Positions 49,872 to 58,398 of a stretch of DNA of 64,000 nucleotides are shown in pieces. The translations under genes and the position numbers were made by a program. The stretch is from positions 148,976 to 212,975 of the forward strand of contig NZ_JBOHGB010000001.1 in the NCBI RefSeq assembly GCF_050699935.1, read 5' to 3'. Under the pieces are notes generated by a model. That model had not been told where the DNA came from, did not search any database, and was given only the letters and a program-made list of their open reading frames with translations. This DNA comes from Actinophytocola sp050699935. Its GTDB lineage: Bacteria > Actinomycetota > Actinomycetes > Mycobacteriales > Pseudonocardiaceae. Each line of letters opens with the position of its first letter. The stretch's first letter is position 1.

Positions 49872-51244
49872 CCGCCCCACGCGGCCGCGTGCCTCCGGGG
49901 CCGCCCCGCCGGGCGGCCCCGGGGATCCTGCGCCAACTTCGCGCGGACCGGCTCGGCCTGATGAGCGAGGCGGTCAGCGAGTACGGCGACGCGGTGCGGG
50001 TGGCGATCGGCCCGAAGAAGCTCTACATCTTCAACCACCCCGATCACGCCAAGCACGTGCTCGCGGACAACGCGGCCAACTACCACAAGGGCATCGGCTA
50101 CACCGAGGCCAAGCGGGCGCTGGGCGACGGGCTGCTGACCTCCGAGGGCGCGCTGTGGAAGGAACAACGGCGCACCATCCAGCCGGTGTTCCAGCACAAG
50201 CGCATCGCCGCGCAGGCGGACGTGATCGTCGACGAGTCGCTCGGCCTGGTCGAGCGGCTGCGTGCGCACCAGGGCAGCGACCCGGTGGACGTGCTGTCCG
50301 AGGTCACCGCGCTCACCCTGGGCGTGCTCGGCGCCACCCTGCTGGACACCGACCTGGGCGCGTTCGAGTCGGTCGAGCACTCCTTCGAGGCCGTGCAGGA
50401 CCAGGCCATGTTCGAGATGGAGACCCTGGGCCTGGTGCCGCGGTGGCTGCCGCTGAAGGGACAGCGGGCGTTCCGCGCGGCCCGCGCCCACCTCGAGCGC
50501 GTCGTGGGAATCCTTGTCGCGCAACGGAAGGCCAACCCGTCCGAGTCCGGCGACGACGTGCTGACCCGGCTGATCGCCTCCACCGCCAAGGAGGCCGACA
50601 AGCGGGTCGCCGACCGCCGCATGCGCGACGAGCTGGTGACCCTGCTGCTCGCCGGGCACGAGACGACGGCGAGCACGGTCGGCTGGACGCTGGACCTGGT
50701 GAGCCAGCACCCGGAGGTCTCCGACCGGCTGCGCGAGGAGGCGGTGGCCGTCTACGGCGACCGCCGCCCGACCTACGAGGACCTGCCCCGGCTGCGCTAC
50801 ACGAACATGGTGCTGCAGGAGGCCATGCGCCTGTTCCCGCCGGTGTGGATCCTCCCGCGCCGGGCGGTCGGCGACGACGAGGTCGGCGGCTACCACGTGC
50901 CCGCGGGCGCGGAGGTGCTGATCAGCCCGTACACCCTGCACCGGCACCCGAGGTACTGGGTCGACCCGCTCCGGTTCGACCCGGAGCGGTTCGACCCGGA
51001 CGTGCGGACGGACCGGCCTCGCTACGCGCACATCCCGTTCGGCGCCGGGCCCCGGTTCTGCGTAGGCAACCACCTCGGGATGATGGAGGCCACCTTCATC
51101 ATCTCCACGCTGGCGCGCGAGTTGAGACTCGAGAAGGTGCCCGGTTTCCGGGTGAAGCCGGAGCCGATGATGTCGCTGCGCCTCGGCGGCGGCCTCCCCA
51201 TGACCGTCCACCCCTGGACATCGGCAGGCCGCATCGCGGCATGA
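49868..51244 (+). CDS. Cytochrome P450
   Basis: 458 aa. Oxygen-activation motif AGHETTAST, the ExxR motif (EAMR), PERF region, and the heme loop FGAGPRFCVGNHLG with the cysteine ligand. The long ACHxx-type N-terminus and spacing resemble the CYP110/CYP102-like bacterial class. No ferredoxin gene is nearby. An ATGA overlap with the membrane gene places it in the PKSE accessory operon, so oxidation of the nascent enediyne core or its polyene precursor is likely. Confidence 0.92.
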   Translation: MTAPRGRVPPGPPRRAAPGILRQLRADRLGLMSEAVSEYGDAVRVAIGPKKLYIFNHPDHAKHVLADNAANYHKGIGYTEAKRALGDGLLTSEGALWKEQRRTIQPVFQHKRIAAQADVIVDESLGLVERLRAHQGSDPVDVLSEVTALTLGVLGATLLDTDLGAFESVEHSFEAVQDQAMFEMETLGLVPRWLPLKGQRAFRAARAHLERVVGILVAQRKANPSESGDDVLTRLIASTAKEADKRVADRRMRDELVTLLLAGHETTASTVGWTLDLVSQHPEVSDRLREEAVAVYGDRRPTYEDLPRLRYTNMVLQEAMRLFPPVWILPRRAVGDDEVGGYHVPAGAEVLISPYTLHRHPRYWVDPLRFDPERFDPDVRTDRPRYAHIPFGAGPRFCVGNHLGMMEATFIISTLARELRLEKVPGFRVKPEPMMSLRLGGGLPMTVHPWTSAGRIAA

Positions 51245-51268
51245 GCACGGAAAGTCGGGTAGAGCACC

Positions 51269-52474
51269 ATGGAGAACCTCGCGGACAGCCCTTACGGTCC
51301 ACCAGAGGAGCACCCCAAGGCGGCCGAGTTCGCGGAGCTGCGCGCCGCCATCGCCGACGAGCGGGTCCGTGAGCTCTTCCCGTACCGGTTCCTGGCGGCG
51401 AACGAGACCTTCGCCCGGCTCGTCGACGCGACGGCGAACAGCATCCTCGACTCGATCGGCGCGCTGCCCTCGAACGCCGGGATCTCGGTCCAGCAGGCCA
51501 AGAAGGAGCTCTCGATCCCGTGGCGCCGCACGGTTCCGCTGAGGTTCCTCTACGAGAAGCTCGCGGACTCCGACATCCTCGAGCGGGAGAACGGAAAGTA
51601 CTACCTCGGGCCGGTGGAGCCGCAGGACTTCGCCGAGGTGGCGGCCGAGCTCGCCGCGCGCGAGCCGGGTGCCGCGGTGGCCGTCGACATCCTGCGGACG
51701 CTGGTGGACGAGGCGAAGACCTACTTCAGCGGCGAGGCGACGGGCGACGAGATCCTCTTCGCGCCCAAGCAGCTCCCGCTCTGGCTGAAGTACTTCTCCA
51801 ACGACAACCTCCTCTACGCCATCAACAACACGATCGGCGCGGAGGCACTGTCCCGCCTGGTACCCGCGGCCGGCGGCCGGTTAGAGATCCTCGAGATCGG
51901 CGGCGGCTGCGGCAGCGCGGCCGAGCAGGCCCTGCGCGAGCTCGGCTCCGGAGTCACGCGCTACCGGTTCACCGAGGTCGCCGAGACGTTCGCCCGGCAC
52001 GGTGAGAAGGCGGCGCAGGCGGCTGCCTCGCCGTCGACGACCGTGGAGTCGGCGCGCCTGGACATGACGATGTCCTGGGAGGCGCAGGGCGTCGGGCCAG
52101 GCACGTTCGACGCCGTCTACTCCGTCAACTGCTTCCACGTGGCACCGGATCTCGACTTCGTCATCGCCGAGGCGGCGAAGGCGCTCAGGCCGGGTGGGAC
52201 GGTCGTGGTCTCGGAGTGCGTGCGGCCGACGAAGCTCGCACGGCCCATCCATGCCGAGATCATCTTCGACTTCCTGGACAGCTTCACCGACGTCGCCACC
52301 GATCCGGTGAAGCGGCCGACGCACGGCTTCCTGACGCCCGCGGCATGGCGTGCCACGTTCGAGGCGGCGGGATTCGCCGACGTGACGGTCCTCCCCGACG
52401 TGGACGCGATCGCCGAGCGGTACCCGGACTTCGTGGTAGGTGCCGTGCTGGCCCGCACGAACCCTTCTGCCTGA
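51269..52474 (+). CDS. SAM methyltransferase with N-terminal winged-helix domain
   Basis: 401 aa. An N-terminal helical/winged region (IPWRRTVPLRFLYEKLADSDILERENGKYYLG) as in O-methyltransferase dimers, then the class I SAM domain: EILEIGGGCGSAAEQAL, VYSVNCFHVAPDL, LRPGGTVVVSECV, and the closing FEAAGFADVTVL. It lies 25 nt after the P450 and 15 nt before the AhpD-like gene, in the same operon. Target unknown; an acyl or hydroxyl group of the polyketide is plausible. Confidence 0.83.
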   Translation: MENLADSPYGPPEEHPKAAEFAELRAAIADERVRELFPYRFLAANETFARLVDATANSILDSIGALPSNAGISVQQAKKELSIPWRRTVPLRFLYEKLADSDILERENGKYYLGPVEPQDFAEVAAELAAREPGAAVAVDILRTLVDEAKTYFSGEATGDEILFAPKQLPLWLKYFSNDNLLYAINNTIGAEALSRLVPAAGGRLEILEIGGGCGSAAEQALRELGSGVTRYRFTEVAETFARHGEKAAQAAASPSTTVESARLDMTMSWEAQGVGPGTFDAVYSVNCFHVAPDLDFVIAEAAKALRPGGTVVVSECVRPTKLARPIHAEIIFDFLDSFTDVATDPVKRPTHGFLTPAAWRATFEAAGFADVTVLPDVDAIAERYPDFVVGAVLARTNPSA

Positions 52475-52488
52475 TCAAGGGAGCAGCG

Positions 52489-53517
52489 ATGGTCGCCAGT
52501 TTGGTCCGGTTCGCGGTACGCCGGTCGCTCAACGACACCCGCCACATCCGGGTCGTCAAGCGGCGGCACGCCCGCGGGCTGGTCGCCGACGTGTACCGGC
52601 AGGTGGAGCGGGACTTCAGGATGCTCGCGCCGCCGGTCGCGCTGCACTCCGCGGCTCCGCGGACGCTGGCCGCGTCCTGGATGGTCCTGCGGGAAACCCT
52701 TCTGGCACACGGCGTCGCCGACCGGGCGAGCAAGGAGGCGGTGGCCACCGGGGTGTCGATGGCCAACAGCTGCCCGTACTGCGAGGACGTGCACAGCATG
52801 ACGCTGGACGGCATCGCGGACGCGGCCGGCCGGTCGGACCCCGACGCGATCATCGGGTGGGCACGCGCGTCCGCGACGGCGACGGTCCCGCCGCCGTTCC
52901 CGCCGGAGCCCGCGTCGGAGCTGATCGGCGTCGCCGTGGCGTTCCACTACTACAACCGCATGGTCAACGTGTTCCTTCGCGAGTCTCCGTTCCCGGCGCA
53001 CGTGCCGGAGTCCGCCAAGCCACGGGCCCGGCGGGTGCTCGGCGGGGTCCTGCGGCCCTCGGCGAGCGGCGGGCCGCGGCCGGGCGCGTCGCTGAACCTG
53101 CTGCCGGCCGCGCCGCTGCCGGACGACCTGTGCTGGGCGCGTCCGAACGCGGTCGTCGCCGACGCGTTCGCTCGCGCCTACGCGGCCACGGAGGCCGCCG
53201 GCGCCCGGTCGGTACCGCGGAGCGTGCGCGACCTCGTCCGCGATCGACTGTCTACATGGGAAGGCCAGGCGCCGGGCATCAGCCGGTCCTGGGTGCACGA
53301 GGCGGTCGCCGAGCTCGCGGCCGCCGACCGCCCGGCCGGCAGCCTGGCCCTGGCCATCGCGCTGGCCTCCTACCAGGTCGACGAGGGCCTCGTCGATGCG
53401 TTCCGCCGCACCGCACCCGGTGACGACACGCTGGTCGAACTGGCCGCGTGGGCGAGTATGACAGCGGCCCGCCGGGTCAGCACCTGGCTCGCCGTGGCCA
53501 GTCCGGACTGCGTGTGA
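52489..53517 (+). CDS. AhpD/carboxymuconolactone-decarboxylase-like protein
   Basis: 342 aa. The AhpD signature E84-x10-CxxC-x3-H is present as SCPYCEDVH (C95, C98, H102), embedded in the helical AhpD fold, with a second, motif-less half extending to the end. AhpD proteins are thiol-dependent peroxidase partners; in a cluster for a radical-generating product it may handle peroxides or thiols, or act on the core. It ends the plus-strand operon. AAGGGAG lies 8 nt before the ATG. Confidence 0.8.
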   Translation: MVASLVRFAVRRSLNDTRHIRVVKRRHARGLVADVYRQVERDFRMLAPPVALHSAAPRTLAASWMVLRETLLAHGVADRASKEAVATGVSMANSCPYCEDVHSMTLDGIADAAGRSDPDAIIGWARASATATVPPPFPPEPASELIGVAVAFHYYNRMVNVFLRESPFPAHVPESAKPRARRVLGGVLRPSASGGPRPGASLNLLPAAPLPDDLCWARPNAVVADAFARAYAATEAAGARSVPRSVRDLVRDRLSTWEGQAPGISRSWVHEAVAELAAADRPAGSLALAIALASYQVDEGLVDAFRRTAPGDDTLVELAAWASMTAARRVSTWLAVASPDCV

Positions 53518-53533
53518 GCGTGCGCCGGAAGGA

Positions 53534-54235
53534 TCAGAGGCGGGCCTGCAGCGCGTCCGCGGCGGCGAGCAGGTCCGCCGCCCACCGCGCACCCGGCCGG
53601 CGGCCCATGCGGTCGATCGGACCGGACACCGACACCGCCGCGACCACCGCGCCCGCGGAGTCGCGCACGGGCGCGGAAACGCTGGCTACTCCCGGTTCCC
53701 GCTCGCCCACGCTCTGAGCCCAGCCCCGGCGCCGAACCTCCAGCAGCGCCCGCTCGCCGTACACCGCGTCGGCCAGCAGGGTGCGCTGCGTGGCCGGATC
53801 CGTCCACGCGGCCAGCACTTTCGCGCCCGAGCCGGCGGACATCGACAGCCGCGCGCCGACCGGAACCGTGTCGCGCAGGCCGCTCGGCGGCTCCGCGGTG
53901 GAGATGCAGATGCGGTGCGCGCCGTCGCGGCGGTACAGCTGCACGCTCTCACCGGTACGGTCCCGCAGCCGTGGCAGCACCGCGCTCGCCGCGTCCAGCA
54001 ACGGATCCACCGCGCCGCCGGCGAGCTCCGCGAGCGCCGCGCCGGGACGCCAGCGGCCGTCGGATCCCCGCCGTAGCAGGCGGTGCACCTCCAGCCCGAC
54101 CGCGAGCCGGTGCGCCGTCGCACGGGGCAGTCCGGTCCGCGTGCAGAGCTCGGCGAGCCCGCACGGTTCCTTCGCCACGGCCTCGAGGACGGCCATTGCC
54201 TTGTCGAGAACGCCGATGCCGCTATGCTGTCCCAC
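53534..54235 (-). CDS. IclR-family regulator beside leuCD (NdgR/LtbR type)
   Basis: 233 aa. N-terminal winged helix (IGVLDKAMAVLEAVAKEPCGLAELCTRTGLPRATAHRLAVGLE) and C-terminal IclR ligand domain. In actinobacteria the IclR protein divergent from leuC controls leucine and related amino-acid genes. GTG start at 54235. It ends 16 nt from the AhpD-like stop, convergent with the biosynthetic operon, so this gene marks the right boundary of the cluster. Confidence 0.9.
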   Translation of the reverse strand: MGQHSGIGVLDKAMAVLEAVAKEPCGLAELCTRTGLPRATAHRLAVGLEVHRLLRRGSDGRWRPGAALAELAGGAVDPLLDAASAVLPRLRDRTGESVQLYRRDGAHRICISTAEPPSGLRDTVPVGARLSMSAGSGAKVLAAWTDPATQRTLLADAVYGERALLEVRRRGWAQSVGEREPGVASVSAPVRDSAGAVVAAVSVSGPIDRMGRRPGARWAADLLAAADALQARL

Positions 54236-54249
54236 GTCTCGATATTAGG

Positions 54250-54266
54250 TTCCCGGTATATGGGAA
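54250..54266. promoter_or_regulatory. Dyad TTCCC-N7-GGGAA in the iclR/leuC promoter region
   Basis: A 5-bp inverted repeat with an AT-rich 7-nt centre (GGTATAT), 15 nt from the IclR start and about 65 nt before leuC. The placement fits an autoregulated IclR operator. Short arms leave this tentative. Confidence 0.4.
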
Positions 54267-54332
54267 GTCCAGTCTCCCGGTTCGTGGAACGCACATTGGC
54301 ACACGCATGGTGGAAGTCGACGGTGAATCCAG

Positions 54333-55850
54333 ATGGTGAAGACGCTTGCCGAGAAGGTATGGGACGAGCACGTGGTCCGGCAGGGGAGCGGGGCCGAACC
54401 CGACCTGCTCTACATCGACCTCCATCTCGTCCATGAGGTGACCAGCCCGCAGGCGTTCGACGGCCTGCGGCTCGCCAACCGCACGGTGCGCCGGCCGGAC
54501 CTGACCCTCGCCACCGAGGACCACAACGTTCCGACGACGCTGATGCTCGACCCCGCGAGCGGGTCTTCGGTCGGCGGGTCTTCGGTCGGCATCGAGTTTC
54601 CGATCGACGACCCCGTCTCCAAGACGCAGGTCGACACGCTGCGCAAGAACTGTGCGGAGTTCGGCATCCGCCTGCACTCGATGGGCGACGCGGAGCAGGG
54701 CATCGTGCACATCATCGGCCCGCAGCTGGGCCTCACCCAGCCCGGCACCACGGTCGTCTGCGGTGACAGCCACACCTCCACGCACGGCGCGTTCGGTGCG
54801 CTGGCCTTCGGGATCGGCACCTCCGAGGTGGAGCACGTGCTCGCCACCCAGACGCTGCCGCTGCGCCCGTTCCGGACGATGGCGATCAATGTGGACGGCG
54901 AGCTGCGGCCCGGCGTGACCGCGAAGGACATCATCCTCGCGGTCATCGCGAAGATCGGCACGGGCGGCGGCCAGGGCTACGTCCTGGAGTACCGCGGCCG
55001 CGTCATCGAGCAGCTGTCGATGGAGGCGCGGATGACGATCTGCAACATGTCCATCGAGGCGGGCGCCCGCGCCGGCATGATCGCACCGGACGAGACGACG
55101 TTCGCCTACCTCGAGGGCCGTCCGCACGCGCCGACGGGCGCGGAGTGGGACGAGGCCGTCGCCGCGTGGCGGGAGCTGCGCACCGACGAGGGTGCGAGGT
55201 TCGACGCCGAGGTGGACATCGACGCGAGCTCGCTCACCCCGTTCGTCACCTGGGGCACGAACCCCGGCCAGGGTTTGCCGCTGTCTGAACGGGTTCCCGA
55301 CCCGGAGCAGATCGCGGACGAGCACGAGCGTCACTCGGCGGAGAAGGCACTCTCTTACATGGACCTCACGCCGGGCACGCCGCTGCGTGACATCCACGTC
55401 GACACGGTGTTCCTGGGCTCGTGCACGAACGGCCGGATCGAGGACCTGCGGGCGGCGGCGGAGGTGCTGCGGGGTCGCAAGGTCGCCGAGGGCGTCCGGA
55501 TGCTCGTCGTGCCGGGCTCGATGCGGGTGCGGGCCGCGGCGGAGTCCGAGGGCCTGCACGACGTCTTCACCGACGCGGGCGCCGAGTGGCGCTCGGCGGG
55601 TTGCTCCATGTGCCTCGGAATGAATCCTGACCAGTTGTCGCCGGGGGAGCGCAGCGCGTCCACATCGAACCGGAACTTCGAGGGCCGGCAGGGCAAGGGT
55701 GGCCGAACGCACCTGGTCTCGCCGCTGGTTGCCGCCGCAACGGCCGTGCGCGGCACGCTGTCCTCGCCCGAAGACCTGCTCGCAGGGTCGAGCGTCAACA
55801 CCGAAGACCTGCTCGCAGGGTCGAGCGTCAACATCGAAGACCTGAGCTGA
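54333..55850 (+). CDS. leuC: 3-isopropylmalate dehydratase large subunit
   Basis: 505 aa. Catalyses the second step of leucine synthesis with LeuD. Iron-sulfur ligands are visible in GSCTNGRIEDL and CSMCLGMN; substrate motifs include GDSHTSTHGAFGALAFGIG and LTPFVTWGTNPGQ. It is about 30 residues longer than usual because of a 2 x 15-nt repeat (SGSSVGGSSVG) near residue 75-86 and a 2 x 33-nt repeat that forms the C-terminal tail. The overall gene is intact. Weak GGTGA ribosome site before the ATG. Confidence 0.95.
   Translation: MVKTLAEKVWDEHVVRQGSGAEPDLLYIDLHLVHEVTSPQAFDGLRLANRTVRRPDLTLATEDHNVPTTLMLDPASGSSVGGSSVGIEFPIDDPVSKTQVDTLRKNCAEFGIRLHSMGDAEQGIVHIIGPQLGLTQPGTTVVCGDSHTSTHGAFGALAFGIGTSEVEHVLATQTLPLRPFRTMAINVDGELRPGVTAKDIILAVIAKIGTGGGQGYVLEYRGRVIEQLSMEARMTICNMSIEAGARAGMIAPDETTFAYLEGRPHAPTGAEWDEAVAAWRELRTDEGARFDAEVDIDASSLTPFVTWGTNPGQGLPLSERVPDPEQIADEHERHSAEKALSYMDLTPGTPLRDIHVDTVFLGSCTNGRIEDLRAAAEVLRGRKVAEGVRMLVVPGSMRVRAAAESEGLHDVFTDAGAEWRSAGCSMCLGMNPDQLSPGERSASTSNRNFEGRQGKGGRTHLVSPLVAAATAVRGTLSSPEDLLAGSSVNTEDLLAGSSVNIEDLS
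54559..54588. repeat. 2 x 15-nt tandem repeat inside leuC
   Basis: Two exact copies of GCGGGTCTTCGGTCG, in frame, encoding the Gly/Ser/Val insertion SGSSVGGSSVG where other LeuC proteins have a short loop. Confidence 0.85.
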
Positions 55851-55870
55851 CCTGAGCTGACCTGAGCTGA
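55769..55870. repeat. 33-nt and 10-nt tandem repeats at the leuC 3' end
   Basis: Two copies of a 33-nt unit (55769-55834) plus a 10-nt partial copy, encoding repeated EDLLAGSSVN, followed by three exact copies of CCTGAGCTGA (55841-55870). Because the decamer period is not a multiple of three, its TGA falls in all three frames. Confidence 0.85.
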
Positions 55871-55883
55871 AAGGGGCTAACCC

Positions 55884-56486
55884 ATGGAACCCTTCACCAC
55901 CCACACCGGCGTCGGCGTCCCCCTGCGCAGGTCCAACGTGGACACCGATCAGATCATCCCGGCCGTGTACCTCAAGCGGGTGAGTCGAACCGGTTTCGAG
56001 GACGGGCTGTTCGCGGCCTGGCGGGCGGACGAACACTTCGTGCTGAACCTGGGGTCCTTCCGGGCAGGCAGCGTCCTGGTGGCGGGGCCGGACTTCGGCA
56101 CCGGATCGTCCCGCGAGCACGCCGTCTGGGCGCTCGGCGACTACGGCTTCCGGGTGGTCATCTCGGCGCGGTTCGCGGACATCTTCCGGGGCAACGCGGG
56201 CAAGCAGGGCCTGCTCGCGGCGGAGTGCTCCCAGTCGGACGTGGAGCTGCTGTGGAAGCTGCTCGAGGCCGATCCGGGCACCGAGGTCACGGTGAACCTC
56301 GAGGACAAGACCGTACGCGCCAAGGACTTCGTCGCGCCGTTCCACATCGACGACTACACCCGCTGGCGCCTGCTCGAAGGGCTCGACGACATCGCCCTGT
56401 CCCTGCGCCACGAGGACGCCATCGGGGTCTTCGAAGGGGGCCGGCCGAATTGGAAGCCGACCACCACCTCTACACTCCCCTCGTAA
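55884..56486 (+). CDS. leuD: 3-isopropylmalate dehydratase small subunit
   Basis: 200 aa, normal for LeuD. Starts MEPFTTHTGVGVPLRRSNVDTDQIIPAVYLKR and carries GPDFGTGSSREHAVWAL, the swivel-domain substrate loop. It lies 33 nt after leuC in the same operon and forms the heterodimeric isomerase with it. AAAGGGG precedes the ATG. Confidence 0.95.
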   Translation: MEPFTTHTGVGVPLRRSNVDTDQIIPAVYLKRVSRTGFEDGLFAAWRADEHFVLNLGSFRAGSVLVAGPDFGTGSSREHAVWALGDYGFRVVISARFADIFRGNAGKQGLLAAECSQSDVELLWKLLEADPGTEVTVNLEDKTVRAKDFVAPFHIDDYTRWRLLEGLDDIALSLRHEDAIGVFEGGRPNWKPTTTSTLPS

Positions 56487-56522
56487 CTGGCCGCCGAATG
56501 GCAGCCACGCAACAGAATCCGG

Positions 56523-56541
56523 TCCCCCGAGCGGGGATTTT
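56523..56541 (+). terminator. Short hairpin with TTTT after leuD
   Basis: TCCCC, loop CGAGC, GGGGA, then TTTT. A small rho-independent-like element 37 nt after the leuD stop. Confidence 0.45.
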
Positions 56542-56640
56542 GGGCGCGTCGCGTGGAAATTGTGGCGATATGGGCATACGGTGGCCAGAAGTCGGCCGGT
56601 TTGGCCGAGAACGCAAGTGTGGTCAACGGAGGACTGAAGG

Positions 56641-57285
56641 GTGAACAAGGCCCAACTCATCGAGGCGCTCTCCGATCGCCTCGGCGACAAGAAGGCCGCA
56701 GGCGCTGCGGTCGATGGTCTCGTCGACGTGATCGTGCGCACGGTCAACAAGGGCGAGAAGGTCAACATCACCGGCTTCGGTGTGTTCGAGAAGCGCGCGC
56801 GTGCTGCCCGCACCGCTCGCAACCCGCGCACCGGCGAGACGGTACGGGTGAAGAGGACGAACGTGCCCGCCTTCCGTGCGGGCACCACGTTCAAGGACGT
56901 CGTGAGCGGCGCCAAGAAGCTGCCGAAGGTCGCCACCTCGCGGAGCCGTACGGCGACGACCCGTGCCGCTGCCTCGCGCCCGGCGACGAGCCGTGCGGCG
57001 GCCACGACCAGGACGCGGGCCACGGCGGCCAAGCCGGCCACCCGCGCCACGGCAACGAAGAGCGGCACCCGTTCGACGGCGGCCAAGAGCGCCGCCAAGA
57101 CGACCGCCCGGACCACCGCCAAGAAGGCCACCCCGGCCAAGGCGACCCGGTCCACGGCCGCGAAGTCGACGGCCGCGAAGTCGACGGCGAAGAAGGCCGC
57201 GCCGGCCAAGGCGACGGCGAAGACGACCGCCAAGGCCCGTCCGGCCGCGAAGAAGGCCGCGACGCGCACGACTCGCAAGAAGTAG
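56641..57285 (+). CDS. hupB: HU-family DNA-binding protein with Lys/Ala-rich tail
   Basis: 214 aa. Residues 1-90 form a complete HU domain (MNKAQLIEALSDRLGDKK, GFGVFEKRARAARTARNPRTGE, VPAFRAGTTFKDVV). Residues 100-214 are a repetitive Ala/Thr/Lys/Arg tail (AKSTAAKSTAKKAAPAKAT), as in mycobacterial HupB. A nucleoid protein expected to be essential and abundant. GTG start. This two-part HU form supports the actinobacterial origin. Confidence 0.95.
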   Translation: MNKAQLIEALSDRLGDKKAAGAAVDGLVDVIVRTVNKGEKVNITGFGVFEKRARAARTARNPRTGETVRVKRTNVPAFRAGTTFKDVVSGAKKLPKVATSRSRTATTRAAASRPATSRAAATTRTRATAAKPATRATATKSGTRSTAAKSAAKTTARTTAKKATPAKATRSTAAKSTAAKSTAKKAAPAKATAKTTAKARPAAKKAATRTTRKK

Positions 57286-57292
57286 TAAACGA

Positions 57293-57341
57293 AACGGTCC
57301 GAAGGCCATCCACCGTGCCGGTGGGTGGCCTTCGGACCGTT
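57293..57341 (+). terminator. 22-bp hairpin after hupB
   Basis: Arms 57293-57314 and 57320-57341 pair along 22 positions with a single T-G wobble and a 5-nt loop, starting 8 nt after the hupB stop. Strong factor-independent terminator for a highly expressed gene. The 130 nt that follow show nothing further. Confidence 0.85.
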
Positions 57342-57471
57342 CGTGGCTTTCCACCGGGGACACGGAGATCGGTGTGGCTCGATCACCACGACGGGCACGT
57401 GCCACCGGCGGACGCCGCCGCCCAATCCTGAGAATCCTTTAGGAATCGGCGAAGTACGCGACCGGATCGGG

Positions 57472-58395
57472 TCAGGGCTGCGCGACGTAGTCCGCCGCCA
57501 CCAGTCGCGGCTCGCTGTCGCGCACGAAGAACAGGGCCCACACGCTGCCCTTCTTGCTCGCCACGTCACCGACCGCGAGCCCCGCCGCACCGGCCACTCG
57601 CGACACCAGGTCCGGGATCACTCCGCCCTGGCTGCACACCACCGGCGTCCCGCCCGCACCCGCGATCTCGAGCAGCCGGGCGAGGGCGGCGTCCTCGTTG
57701 CCCACGTAGCCTTCCTCGGACAGCAGCGGCTCCTCCGCCACCGGTACACCGGCGGAGTCGGCCACCGGGCGCACGGTCTCCACGCACCGGACGAGTGGTG
57801 CCGAGTACACGCGCGAGACGCCGTACAGTGCGCTCAGGGCGGCGATCGCCGGTACCTGGTGGCGGCCGTTCGACGACAGCGGGCGCTGCGAGTCGGGGCC
57901 CGCCCATTCCGCGCGGCTGCCCGCCTTCGCGTGCCGCAGCAGCAGCACCGTCGTGGTGTCGGGTGGCAGCGCGGTGAACGCCGCGACGATGCGCTCGTCG
58001 TGCTCGTAGCTCAACAGCTCCGGCGCCGCCTCGGGGGAGACCCAGCGCAGCGCGTCGACCTCGTCGCCCGGCTGGAACGAACCGCCCAGTGCCCGTGCCG
58101 CGTAGTACTCCACGACCTTGTACGCCACGACTCTGGTAGCCGGCTCCGGGCGGGTGACCCGGTACCGCGTACGCCCGAGATGCCGGCCGAGTGCGGTGCG
58201 CAACCCCGTCTCCTCGGCCACTTCCCGCGCCGCCGCCGCGCGGGACCGCTCGTCCCGCGCCTGCTTTCCCTTGGGCAGGCTCCAGTCGTCGTAGCGCGGC
58301 CGGTGCACGAGCGCGATCTCCACGGTCTTGCCGGTACGGTCGCGCTCGGCCGGGCGCCACACGACCGCACCGGCGGCCGCGATCTCCCCGTCCAT
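57472..58395 (-). CDS. mutT1: MutT1-like Nudix plus histidine-phosphatase fusion
   Basis: 307 aa. N-terminal Nudix domain with LPKGKQ and AAREVAEETGL (about 40-70), then a C-terminal histidine-phosphatase domain beginning LLLRHAKAGSRAEW at about 155. This fusion matches mycobacterial MutT1, which removes 8-oxo-guanine nucleotides and diadenosine polyphosphates. It starts 3 nt after the ppk stop, so both are on one transcript. Confidence 0.9.
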   Translation of the reverse strand: MDGEIAAAGAVVWRPAERDRTGKTVEIALVHRPRYDDWSLPKGKQARDERSRAAAAREVAEETGLRTALGRHLGRTRYRVTRPEPATRVVAYKVVEYYAARALGGSFQPGDEVDALRWVSPEAAPELLSYEHDERIVAAFTALPPDTTTVLLLRHAKAGSRAEWAGPDSQRPLSSNGRHQVPAIAALSALYGVSRVYSAPLVRCVETVRPVADSAGVPVAEEPLLSEEGYVGNEDAALARLLEIAGAGGTPVVCSQGGVIPDLVSRVAGAAGLAVGDVASKKGSVWALFFVRDSEPRLVAADYVAQP

Positions 58396-58398
58396 CTG

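Noticed and set aside
38537..53517. Enediyne apoprotein or CalC-like self-sacrifice resistance gene
   Set aside because: Looked for but not seen: no small secreted beta-sandwich protein and no START-domain protein in the window.
55769..55870. Regular repeats resembling a small CRISPR array
   Set aside because: Units are adjacent without spacers and lie in the leuC coding end; no cas gene is present.
56930..57285. Repetitive tail of hupB as a mobile or slippage repeat
   Set aside because: A Lys/Ala-rich tail is normal for mycobacterial-type HupB, and the repeats are degenerate.
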